Source: Bacteroidota bacterium
Lineage (GTDB): Bacteria; Bacteroidota; Bacteroidia; Cytophagales; Cyclobacteriaceae
Assembly: GCA_024643595.1 (NCBI GenBank)
Contig: JAHEMS010000139.1
Span: 1-8,256, forward strand
Direction of reading: 5' to 3'
DNA length: 8,256 nt
This document shows positions 1 to 5,640 of the stretch, piece after piece (positions within the stretch are counted from its first letter, which is position 1; every line of letters begins with the position of its first letter). The translations under genes and the position numbers were made by a program. The notes below the pieces were generated by a model. The model had not been told where the DNA came from, made no database searches, and worked only from the letters and a program-made list of their open reading frames with translations.

Positions 1-337
1 TGCCTCGAATTCTTCCAATGTCGAAAGCGCAGTTGATCAGCTTAAGAAAAAGTTAAGCACAAATGGAGTTATGCTAACATTGTCAGAACATGGCGTGTAC
101 ATTGATTTTCAGAATGAAAAAATAAAATTACCGGCTTATGCCCGCGAAATAGCTGACGTATCAGGGGCAGGAGATACGGTAGTGAGCATTGCTGCTTTGG
201 CGGTGGCATTGCAACTGCCACCTCAGCAAATAGCTTTCCTTTCCAATCTGGGCGGAGGTCTTGTTTGTCAATACATCGGAGTAGTGCCTATCGACAAGGA
301 AGAGCTCATGAATGAAGCCCTTATTGAGAAAATGTAA
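1..337 (+). CDS. rfaE1: PfkB-family kinase, 3' end; likely D-glycero-beta-D-manno-heptose-7-phosphate kinase (partial)
   Basis: The frame is open from base 2, so the gene begins upstream of the window; the first in-window ATG at 71 is internal. About 111 C-terminal residues are visible. The motif DVSGAGDTV is the PfkB/ribokinase signature that holds the anion hole and catalytic Asp. The preceding TLSEHG and the order of the segments around it match the C-terminal half of the kinase domain of E. coli HldE (TLSE.G, then DVTGAGDTV). In that family the enzyme phosphorylates heptose 7-phosphate at C1 in the cytoplasm, on the way to ADP-heptose for LPS core. The protein ends about 54 residues after GAGD, with no nucleotidyltransferase domain, so it would be a stand-alone kinase. 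The usual GT near the C-terminus reads GVV. Another PfkB sugar kinase remains possible because the substrate-binding N-terminal half is missing. The gene converges on the next one with a 9-nt gap. Confidence 0.8.
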   Translation, partial: ASNSSNVESAVDQLKKKLSTNGVMLTLSEHGVYIDFQNEKIKLPAYAREIADVSGAGDTVVSIAALAVALQLPPQQIAFLSNLGGGLVCQYIGVVPIDKEELMNEALIEKM

Positions 338-346
338 TTTTACTTT

Positions 347-1333
347 TTAGTTTTTGATGAATTTTACCTTGAACGACTGAATCCGGTCATTCATGTTTTT
401 GAAGAACCTCGATCTTTCGCGTTGTCCCGTAACACTGATTACCGTAGATTTCTTAATCAGGTTTTGAAGATAATTCTCCGTCTTTTCACAAAACGGTTCC
501 TGGAATGTTAGCAAAAGATTCAATGCATTTTGGTTCACGTACACACATCGCTTATCGCCCATTCGGGCGAATACGGTGTTGTCGGCAATCAGAATTTCAT
601 TGTTGTAAAGATTAAATGCACCGCTACCGGATTTTCTTCCAACTAAAGCATCATGCTCGATTTCTTCCAGTAATTTTGATAATTGATCGCATAGCAAAGT
701 GGCTTCATCAGCGTTGGCAAATAACCCGCATTCGTTATAAAATTCAATTTGTCTCAGGGTATCATACAGCACTTCTTCATTCCATATTTCGGTGCTCGAT
801 ATGGAAGAATATTTATTCCACATCCGACTCGCCAACGCGATTAGTTTTTTAGGCACTGCGTCATTGGTGAATTTAGCCTGTTCATATTCGGGATAACCAA
901 GCAAGGTCTTCATCCAGAAAAAAAGTTTGAATGCGGATAATTCTGGAAGCCTGAAGTAATGAAACACGGGAATGTCTTTGGCAGAGAATATCATCTCATT
1001 TTTACTAAATCCGCTCAGGTAATCCAGATTTTTTAGAATTGATTCGAGCCATTTTTCAAGATTATAATCTGCAAAGCTGACCACTCTCCGATGAAAAGTT
1101 ACCATCTCAGAAGAATTGGAAAATAATACATCAATAGATACTCCGTAACGATTATAAAGTATTTTTGCCTCATCAAGGGAAAGGACGGTCTCTCCTCGTA
1201 TTCTCCGATAAGCACTGTCACGACTGATATTCAATGCTTCCGCCAGCTCATCGACAAATGATAAATTGGGAGGGAGGTTTCTTTTAACCTGATTGAGAAA
1301 AGTTGTCTGAATGCTTTCAGCAGCAGATTGCAT
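347..1333 (-). CDS. HTH transcriptional regulator, XRE/BetR-like, paralog 1
   Basis: This 328-aa protein has an N-terminal helix-turn-helix of Cro/XRE type at roughly residues 26-72 (LAEALNISRDSAYRRIRG, then LSLDEAKILYNRYGVS). The remaining ~250 residues are predicted soluble and mostly helical, and I do not recognise them as a ligand or enzyme domain. No signal peptide or membrane segment is seen, so it is probably a cytoplasmic DNA-binding protein. It is a tandem paralog of the gene ending at 1450: 48 of the first 57 residues are identical, and the C-terminal halves share blocks such as KDIP.FHY, AFK.FFWMKT and FxxMGDKR. The start at 1333 is supported because it aligns with the paralog's start (M-S-A-ESIQTTFLNQVK). 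A 14-bp perfect palindrome lies 20 nt upstream. The HTH call is fairly sure. The BetR-like label is from memory of similar Bacteroidota proteins, and the target genes are unknown. Confidence 0.82.
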   Translation of the reverse strand: MQSAAESIQTTFLNQVKRNLPPNLSFVDELAEALNISRDSAYRRIRGETVLSLDEAKILYNRYGVSIDVLFSNSSEMVTFHRRVVSFADYNLEKWLESILKNLDYLSGFSKNEMIFSAKDIPVFHYFRLPELSAFKLFFWMKTLLGYPEYEQAKFTNDAVPKKLIALASRMWNKYSSISSTEIWNEEVLYDTLRQIEFYNECGLFANADEATLLCDQLSKLLEEIEHDALVGRKSGSGAFNLYNNEILIADNTVFARMGDKRCVYVNQNALNLLLTFQEPFCEKTENYLQNLIKKSTVISVTGQRERSRFFKNMNDRIQSFKVKFIKN

Positions 1334-1353
1334 AAGATTTTGCCCAAATGATT

Positions 1354-1367
1354 ATACTATATAGTAT
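1354..1367. promoter_or_regulatory. 14-bp perfect palindrome upstream of HTH regulator 1 (candidate operator)
   Basis: ATACTATATAGTAT reads the same on both strands and ends 20 nt before the ATG of the regulator at 1333. On the minus strand it runs into TATAATCATTTG, which could be part of a promoter core (TTG lies about 20 nt further upstream). A dimeric HTH protein binding here could block its own transcription. The palindrome is AT-only apart from one C/G pair, so chance occurrence is possible. Confidence 0.4.
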
Positions 1368-1416
1368 GGATACAATTTCCTTATTCATAGCCAGCCCCCT
1401 GGAAATCGGGATGTAA

Positions 1417-1444
1417 TGATGACTAATTGCATTAATGCTCATCA
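1417..1444 (-). other. Inverted repeats just downstream of HTH regulator 2 (possible 3' hairpin)
   Basis: TGATGA (1417-1422) and TCATCA (1439-1444) are inverted repeats 16 nt apart, starting 5 nt after the stop codon of the gene ending at 1450. The interval contains the 10-bp palindrome GCATTAATGC (1429-1438). As minus-strand RNA this could fold as an imperfect stem-loop. No T-run follows, so it is not a convincing intrinsic terminator, and transcription may continue into the second regulator gene. The remaining inter-paralog spacer also holds a tiny CCAG-CCCC-CTGG repeat at 1391-1402. Confidence 0.25.
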
Positions 1445-1449
1445 GGATT

Positions 1450-2430
1450 TTATCTTATTTTCTTCTTTAACTGCTGAATGGAATCCTGAATATAATTAAA
1501 AAATATGGCTCTTTCCTTTTCTCCGCTTGTACTGATTTGTATGGACTTATGGACCAAATTGGTTAAATAGTCTTCCATGATATCACAGAACCGATCGTTG
1601 GATGTAGTAAGGATGTTCATCGTATTATAAGTTAAAAAGGCCACCCTTTTATCCCCCATCTTAAAGAAGATAGTTGTTTCAGCGATAAGGATATCATTTT
1701 TATACATGCCGAATTGGGCAGTATTATTTTCTTTGATACCGTTTTTTACCCATTGCTGAATTTGATTGATCATGCTACTATACTCATCGCAAAGTTGATG
1801 TGCCTGATTTGTTGTAATGACACCGGTTTCATGATAGTATTGAATCTGCCGGCATGTAACCACAGCAGTTTCATCACTCCAGATTTCAACGCTGGGGATT
1901 TCTGCATATCGATCCCATATTCTTTGACCAACCTGAAGCAGGTCTTTGGAGATGACTTTAGGGTAAAATTTTGTGTCAGCAAATTGAGGATAACGATGAT
2001 ATGTTTTCATCCAGAAAAACATTTTGAAAGCGGCCAGATTAGGGTAAGCGTAGTAATGAAAAAAGGGAATGTCTTTAGCTACATAGGTTAGTTCCTTTTC
2101 AGGGAAACTGCAAATCATCTCCAGGTTACTGAGTACTGATTTAAGCCACATCTCAAACGTAAAATCAGTTTGATCTATTTTTCGATTGTTGAAAGTGACC
2201 ATTTCACTATTGGGTGACAAGAGCGTATCGAGTGACACTTTATAATGGGTACAAATTTTTTTCACCTCGTCTAACGATAATACCGTTTCCCCCCGGATTC
2301 GTCTGTACGAGCTGTCACGACTGATATTCAGTAGTTCAGCAAGGTCATCAACAAAGGACAAATGGGGTGGGAGTTTTAACTTCACCTGATTAAGGAAAGT
2401 GGTTTGGATACTTTCAGTAGCCGACTCCAT
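1450..2430 (-). CDS. HTH transcriptional regulator, XRE/BetR-like, paralog 2
   Basis: This 326-aa protein carries the same N-terminal XRE-like helix-turn-helix as its neighbour (residues ~26-72: LAELLNISRDSSYRRIRG, then LSLDEVKKICTHYKVS). Its C-terminal region of about 250 residues is homologous along its length to the neighbour but more diverged, and I recognise no named domain there. No signal peptide or transmembrane segment is apparent. It lies upstream of paralog 1 on the same strand with 116 nt between them, so the pair could be co-transcribed or independently expressed; each has its own candidate operator. The recognition helix around NISRDSxYRR is almost unchanged between paralogs, so they probably read similar DNA sites, while the variable C-terminal part may sense different signals or partners. 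That functional reading is inference; the homology is seen directly. Confidence 0.82.
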   Translation of the reverse strand: MESATESIQTTFLNQVKLKLPPHLSFVDDLAELLNISRDSSYRRIRGETVLSLDEVKKICTHYKVSLDTLLSPNSEMVTFNNRKIDQTDFTFEMWLKSVLSNLEMICSFPEKELTYVAKDIPFFHYYAYPNLAAFKMFFWMKTYHRYPQFADTKFYPKVISKDLLQVGQRIWDRYAEIPSVEIWSDETAVVTCRQIQYYHETGVITTNQAHQLCDEYSSMINQIQQWVKNGIKENNTAQFGMYKNDILIAETTIFFKMGDKRVAFLTYNTMNILTTSNDRFCDIMEDYLTNLVHKSIQISTSGEKERAIFFNYIQDSIQQLKKKIR

Positions 2431-2452
2431 AGGGAAACCTTTAGGTTACTAA

Positions 2453-2473
2453 TGCTACCAAAAAATTGTAGCA
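2453..2473. promoter_or_regulatory. Inverted repeat TGCTAC-N9-GTAGCA upstream of HTH regulator 2 (candidate operator)
   Basis: The two 6-bp arms are perfect inverted repeats (2453-2458 and 2468-2473) separated by 9 bp, and the near arm lies 22 nt before the ATG at 2430. An overlapping 8-bp palindrome, GCAATTGC, occupies 2471-2478. The position relative to the start resembles that of the palindrome before the paralogous gene. The half-sites TGCTAC and TACTAT share only T-x-CTA, and the spacing differs, so a common binding site is not established. Confidence 0.35.
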
Positions 2474-2761
2474 ATTGCAAGGATACGATTTTGAAAATTA
2501 TATCTGTTCGGGCGTTTTAAAATGAATATGGAAAGCAGGTGGAGTGACATTCAGGATTTTAGATTGTACCGCTAACCCCTTATCCTTATTGCAAATTGAT
2601 TGCCTTCGTTGTGCGGAGATTTAGGGCGGAATAGGATTCAATTCTCCTGGATTTGCGAAATATGCAACTCCTGTCGATCGCTGGCCCCGATACTTGCAAA
2701 AGCCACTAATCTGAATTTACACGATTGGAAAGAATGAAACTTAAGATGCTGAACAGGGCAA

Positions 2762-2769
2762 TACTTTTG
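2762..2769 (+). promoter_or_regulatory. Candidate Bacteroidota -7 box for the TPR-SDR operon
   Basis: TACTTTTG matches the TAnnTTTG -7 consensus of Bacteroidota sigma factors and lies 63 nt before the ATG at 2833. No good -33 TTG/TTTG is found at the usual 19-21 nt upstream distance (nearest TTG at 2725), so the call rests on one element only. Confidence 0.28.
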
Positions 2770-2832
2770 GTGTGTGATCGGGCAGAGAATAATAAATTCA
2801 GGTAAGTACAAATACATGTAACGGCCACTATT

Positions 2833-3636
2833 ATGAAAAGAATCATAAGAATATTTCGTAATCATTACTTAGCACTCCTTCTGTGTTTTGCATTTCTAAG
2901 GATGGGATTTTCTCAATCACAAATTCGAGGAGACTGGAACGAAGCACTTAGGTATGTTTCCTTGCATCAAGATTCGATGGCTTTTCTGCATATGAGGAAT
3001 ATTCTGAAAAATGACCCGAATCATGTTGAGGCTCTTCTTCAGGCGAGCAAATTAGCTTCTGCATTGGGAGGTAAATCAAAAGATTTTAATACCAGGAATT
3101 TTTATATGCAACATGCTTTGGCGTATGCGCAACGGTCCATTGAAGTGGTGCCGGGATGCAAAGAAGCACACCTTAATTACATCGTATCATTGGGTCTGCT
3201 ATCTGAAATGGCAAAGAACCCTGCAGAAAAATTGAAGCATGCAACTATTATCAAAAAGGAAGCGGATTACCTGATAACCATCGACCCTTTTTATCCTCCT
3301 GCACACTTTGCGCTGGGCAAGTGGCATTTATCAATCGCTTCTCTTTCCTGGTTTGAAAAAGCGGCCTGTAATTTTCTGTTTGGTGGTTTGCCCGATGAAG
3401 CTTCTTTGGAAACAGCTTTGCGTTGCTTTGAGAAAGCCATTCAATGGCAACCGGATTGTATTTTGTTTCACTACAACAAAGCGCTGGCTTTGCAAAAATT
3501 GGGTCGACCAAAGGAGGCAATCAAGACCTTAGAATTCAGTTTGTCGCTTCCTCCTCAGGAGCCAAACGACACGATAAGAAAAAATAATTGCATCACCTTG
3601 CTTAAAAAGTTAGGCAACCATTCAAATCCTTTATGA
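2833..3636 (+). CDS. Exported TPR protein resembling the RMDN family
   Basis: This is a 267-aa protein with an N-terminal signal peptide: basic MKRIIRIFRN, then a hydrophobic stretch LALLLCFAFL, with likely cleavage near FSQ (residues 26-28). It should therefore reach the periplasm. TPR-like helical repeats fill the rest, clearest at residues ~35-75, ~150-175 and ~190-235 (A-x-x-x-F-x-K-A-I, then N-K-A-L-A-L-Q-K-L-G). The segment at 159-187, with ALGKWHLSIASLSWFEK followed by LFGGLP, resembles the signature of the RMDN (regulator of microtubule dynamics) TPR family, which has bacterial members. TPR domains are binding scaffolds, so no enzymatic role is expected. Its stop overlaps the next start as ATGA, which ties it to the SDR genes behind it. 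The start at 2833 is supported by the complete signal peptide. The TPR call is firm; the RMDN link is from remembered family motifs. Confidence 0.8.
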   Translation: MKRIIRIFRNHYLALLLCFAFLRMGFSQSQIRGDWNEALRYVSLHQDSMAFLHMRNILKNDPNHVEALLQASKLASALGGKSKDFNTRNFYMQHALAYAQRSIEVVPGCKEAHLNYIVSLGLLSEMAKNPAEKLKHATIIKKEADYLITIDPFYPPAHFALGKWHLSIASLSWFEKAACNFLFGGLPDEASLETALRCFEKAIQWQPDCILFHYNKALALQKLGRPKEAIKTLEFSLSLPPQEPNDTIRKNNCITLLKKLGNHSNPL

Positions 3637-4628
3637 AAATATTTATTACAGGTGCTACTGGCTATATCGGGCAGAGACTGATGGAGAGCTTGCTTAAGCA
3701 AGGCCATGAAGTAAATGCGCTAGTTAGAAAAATTCCGACTGACTCCATATTCAATCATCCTAATCTCACTTTTCATGAGGGCGATCTTCTGGATAAGACT
3801 TCCCTTGAGAAGGGAATGAAAGGTTGCAGACAGGCTTATCACCTGGCAGCATTTGCGCGGCCCTGGGCTAAAGACCCCGCCACTTATTTTCAAATTAATG
3901 TAAAAGGAACGTTGAATATATTGGAGATGGCTCAAAAGGCAGGTATCGAAAAACTAGTTTACAGTTCATCGTGTGCCGTATTAGGACGAAGCAATGGCTC
4001 ACCACTTTCTGAGGACTTCGTCAGGGATGTTCATTTTTTTACGGAATATGAAAGTTCCAAACACATCGCTGAATGTTGTGTGAGGGATTTTTCAAAACAG
4101 GGCCTTAATACGGTAATTGTAGCTCCATCAAAAGTTTATGGCCCGGGTATATGGACGGAGAGCAACGCGGTGTCTCATTTAATCCAATTGTATATCCATG
4201 GAGATTGGCATGTGATTCCTGGTAATGGAAAATCAGTCGGATGCTTTTGTTACATCGACGATGTGGTGAACGGCCATATACTGGCAATGAATCATGGACG
4301 TGTGGGACAGAAATATATTCTGGGAGGCGATAACCTTCAACTCAATGAATTTTTTAACCTGATTAAATTAATTTCTGGTAAAAAACATTTTTTGGTCCGC
4401 GTTCCTTTATGGTTAATGATGCTCTTTGGGTGGAAGGAGGAAATTGGCGCTTCCCTTTTTGGAAGGGAGCCGCTTATTACGCGGAAGTGGATTGCCAAAA
4501 ATAATCATGACCTGGCTTGCTCCAGCGATAAGGCAATAAAAGAATTAGGGTATCAAATCACCCCAATTGCAGAAGGAATATCTACTACGTTAGCCTGGCT
4601 TAACGATCAAAGAAATTTACAACTATAA
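3633..4628 (+). CDS. NAD(P)-dependent epimerase/dehydratase (extended SDR, dihydroflavonol-reductase type)
   Basis: This 331-aa protein has the usual length of an extended SDR. The Rossmann nucleotide-binding motif TGATGYIG is at residues 7-14, an acidic GDLLD follows at 50-54, HLAA at 70-73, the catalytic Ser region YSSS at 110-113, and the catalytic YxxxK as YESSK at 139-143. The C-terminal half (PGNGK, CYIDDVV near 196-212, then LGG) fits the substrate-binding part of epimerases and dihydroflavonol 4-reductase-like oxidoreductases. It is predicted cytoplasmic, although the stretch near 257-267 (VPLWLMMLFGW) is hydrophobic and could rest on the membrane. Translation probably reinitiates from the upstream TPR gene through the 4-nt ATGA overlap. 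The substrate is not evident; sugar nucleotide, sterol-like or ketone/lipid substrates all occur in this family. Confidence 0.85.
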   Translation: MKIFITGATGYIGQRLMESLLKQGHEVNALVRKIPTDSIFNHPNLTFHEGDLLDKTSLEKGMKGCRQAYHLAAFARPWAKDPATYFQINVKGTLNILEMAQKAGIEKLVYSSSCAVLGRSNGSPLSEDFVRDVHFFTEYESSKHIAECCVRDFSKQGLNTVIVAPSKVYGPGIWTESNAVSHLIQLYIHGDWHVIPGNGKSVGCFCYIDDVVNGHILAMNHGRVGQKYILGGDNLQLNEFFNLIKLISGKKHFLVRVPLWLMMLFGWKEEIGASLFGREPLITRKWIAKNNHDLACSSDKAIKELGYQITPIAEGISTTLAWLNDQRNLQL

Positions 4629-4637
4629 CCAGCCCAT

Positions 4638-4757
4638 ATGGACTTATTTAATATCTCTCATATTACCGCTGCATGCTTTGTGTTGCGCAGTATCATCGGC
4701 GCTATCCAACAGTTTCTTATTGTACGAGAGAAAAAAACAGATCATTTAAAGAATTGA
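4638..4757 (+). CDS. Small 39-aa ORF, hydrophobic or amphipathic helix, unknown function
   Basis: This ATG-to-TGA frame is below common length cut-offs. It starts 9 nt after the stop of the epimerase-type gene and ends 3 nt before the ATG of the next SDR, so it fills the gap almost exactly. Residues ~6-29 (ISHITAACFVLRSIIGAIQQ, then FLIV) are mainly hydrophobic with R17 and Q24-Q25 interrupting, followed by a charged tail REKKTDHLKN. That suits a short membrane-associated or amphipathic helix. I do not recognise it. No clear ribosome-binding site is present, but Bacteroidota often lack one, and translation could be coupled to the preceding gene. The alternatives are a non-coding spacer or the remnant of a decayed gene. 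The placement is the main evidence; codon-level conservation is untested. Confidence 0.42.
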   Translation: MDLFNISHITAACFVLRSIIGAIQQFLIVREKKTDHLKN

Positions 4758-4760
4758 AAT

Positions 4761-5606
4761 ATGAATGAATACTTTGCATTAGTGACAGGCGCGAGTTCCG
4801 GGATAGGAAAGTCCATCGCGTTAGAATTAGCTCGCCTGCAAGTCAATTTAATTTTGGTTGCACTGCCGCAAACTGGATTGCCAGAAACCGCACAGCAGAT
4901 TTCTAATGAATATCCTATTAAGATAAAGTTCTGTGAACTCGATTTGACAAGTGATGGAGCAGTCCGTTATTTATATAACTGGTGCAAGGAACAAAATATC
5001 AGGATTAATGCGCTGATCAACAATGCCGGTGTAGGTATGCAGACTTCGTTTGATCGCACGGATATTTCAGAAATAAATACTATGCTTATATTAAATAACC
5101 AGGCATTGGTCCAGCTGACGTATTACTTTCTTCCTGATCTAAAGCAGAACGTACCGGCAAATATTTTAAATGTAGGCAGTCTGGCTTCCTTTATGAGCAT
5201 ACCCGGTAAAACGGTATATGCGGCATCAAAAAGTTTTATATATTCTTTTTCACTTTCCCTGAGAATGGAGTTAAGGCAATTTAAAATCAACGTAAGTTGC
5301 CTTTGTCCTGGCGGCACGATCACCAGTAACAGGGTGATTAATAATATAGCTCATGTCAGGATGCCCAGCAAAATGTTGCTTCAAATGCCAGATGAAGTAG
5401 CAATCGAAGCAGTAACTAATATGTTTAAAGGCAAGAAATTAATTATACCGGGATGGCAAAATAAAGCACTCTATCAATTGTGGTCAATTCTTCCCCAAGG
5501 TATCGTTGAAATTATTTTATGGGCCATCTTCTCTAAAAAAGTTGAGATGCCTAAAATGAAGCCCAATGTGGCCATTGCATTTCAAGCCCTTTTTGCTGGC
5601 AATTGA
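4761..5606 (+). CDS. SDR-family NAD(P)-dependent oxidoreductase (classical)
   Basis: This 281-aa protein shows the classical SDR motifs in order: TGASSGIG (residues 9-16), a D-L after beta-4 (DLTS, 61-64), NNAG (87-90), an active-site Asn region around N112-N113, catalytic Ser at 140 (VGSLAS), and YAASK with Tyr153 and Lys157. It should catalyse NAD(P)-dependent oxidation or reduction of an alcohol/carbonyl pair. After beta-2 the family often has an ARR/SRR that contacts the NADPH phosphate, but here the segment is LVALPQTGL, so cofactor preference may differ. The C-terminal tail (~235-257, LYQLWSILPQGIVEIILWAI) is hydrophobic and may attach it to the membrane, as in some hydroxysteroid or lipid SDRs. 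It is last in the plus-strand unit and converges with the next gene 34 nt away. The substrate is unknown. Confidence 0.85.
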   Translation: MNEYFALVTGASSGIGKSIALELARLQVNLILVALPQTGLPETAQQISNEYPIKIKFCELDLTSDGAVRYLYNWCKEQNIRINALINNAGVGMQTSFDRTDISEINTMLILNNQALVQLTYYFLPDLKQNVPANILNVGSLASFMSIPGKTVYAASKSFIYSFSLSLRMELRQFKINVSCLCPGGTITSNRVINNIAHVRMPSKMLLQMPDEVAIEAVTNMFKGKKLIIPGWQNKALYQLWSILPQGIVEIILWAIFSKKVEMPKMKPNVAIAFQALFAGN

Positions 5607-5622
5607 TTATTTTTTTTAATTG
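5600..5622. terminator. Weak AT-rich inverted repeat with T-run between convergent genes
   Basis: CAATT (5600-5604) and AATTG (5618-5622) flank an eight-T run, spanning the SDR stop codon. A short AU-rich stem extended by a wobble pair is possible. It sits where a bidirectional terminator would be expected between convergent genes, but the stem is weak and GC-poor, so this is a tentative call. Confidence 0.18.
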
Positions 5623-5640
5623 GTGAGACAGAAGGTTGCC

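Larger units (their letters stand above)
2431..2832. other. Gene-free divergent intergenic region
   Basis: These 402 bases separate the minus-strand HTH regulators from the plus-strand TPR-SDR operon. I see only very short ATG-initiated frames (for example 15 and 23 codons), and the longer minus-strand frame over 2638-2865 overlaps the signal peptide of the TPR gene and looks like chance. There is no tRNA-like cloverleaf, no tandem repeat and no transposase remnant. The region is long enough to hold both promoters; the supportable pieces are the inverted repeat near 2453 and a -7-like box near 2762. A small RNA cannot be excluded. Confidence 0.6.

Noticed and set aside
338..346. T-rich 9-nt gap between the kinase and HTH regulator 1, considered as a terminator
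   Set aside because: No inverted repeat precedes the T-run on either strand, so there is no intrinsic terminator to call.
616..852. 78-codon plus-strand frame antisense to HTH regulator 1
   Set aside because: It is wholly inside the conserved coding gene and shows no domain or spacing evidence.
1391..1402. CCAG-CCCC-CTGG mini-hairpin between the HTH genes
   Set aside because: A 4-bp stem without a following T-run is too small to call a terminator or a regulatory element.
1714..2091. 125-codon plus-strand frame antisense to HTH regulator 2
   Set aside because: It lies wholly inside a well-supported paralogous coding gene, has no recognisable domain, and its composition is explained as the complement of that gene.
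2638..2865. 75-codon minus-strand frame in the intergenic region
   Set aside because: It overlaps the signal peptide of the TPR gene in antisense, has no recognisable motif and no promoter; it looks like a chance frame.
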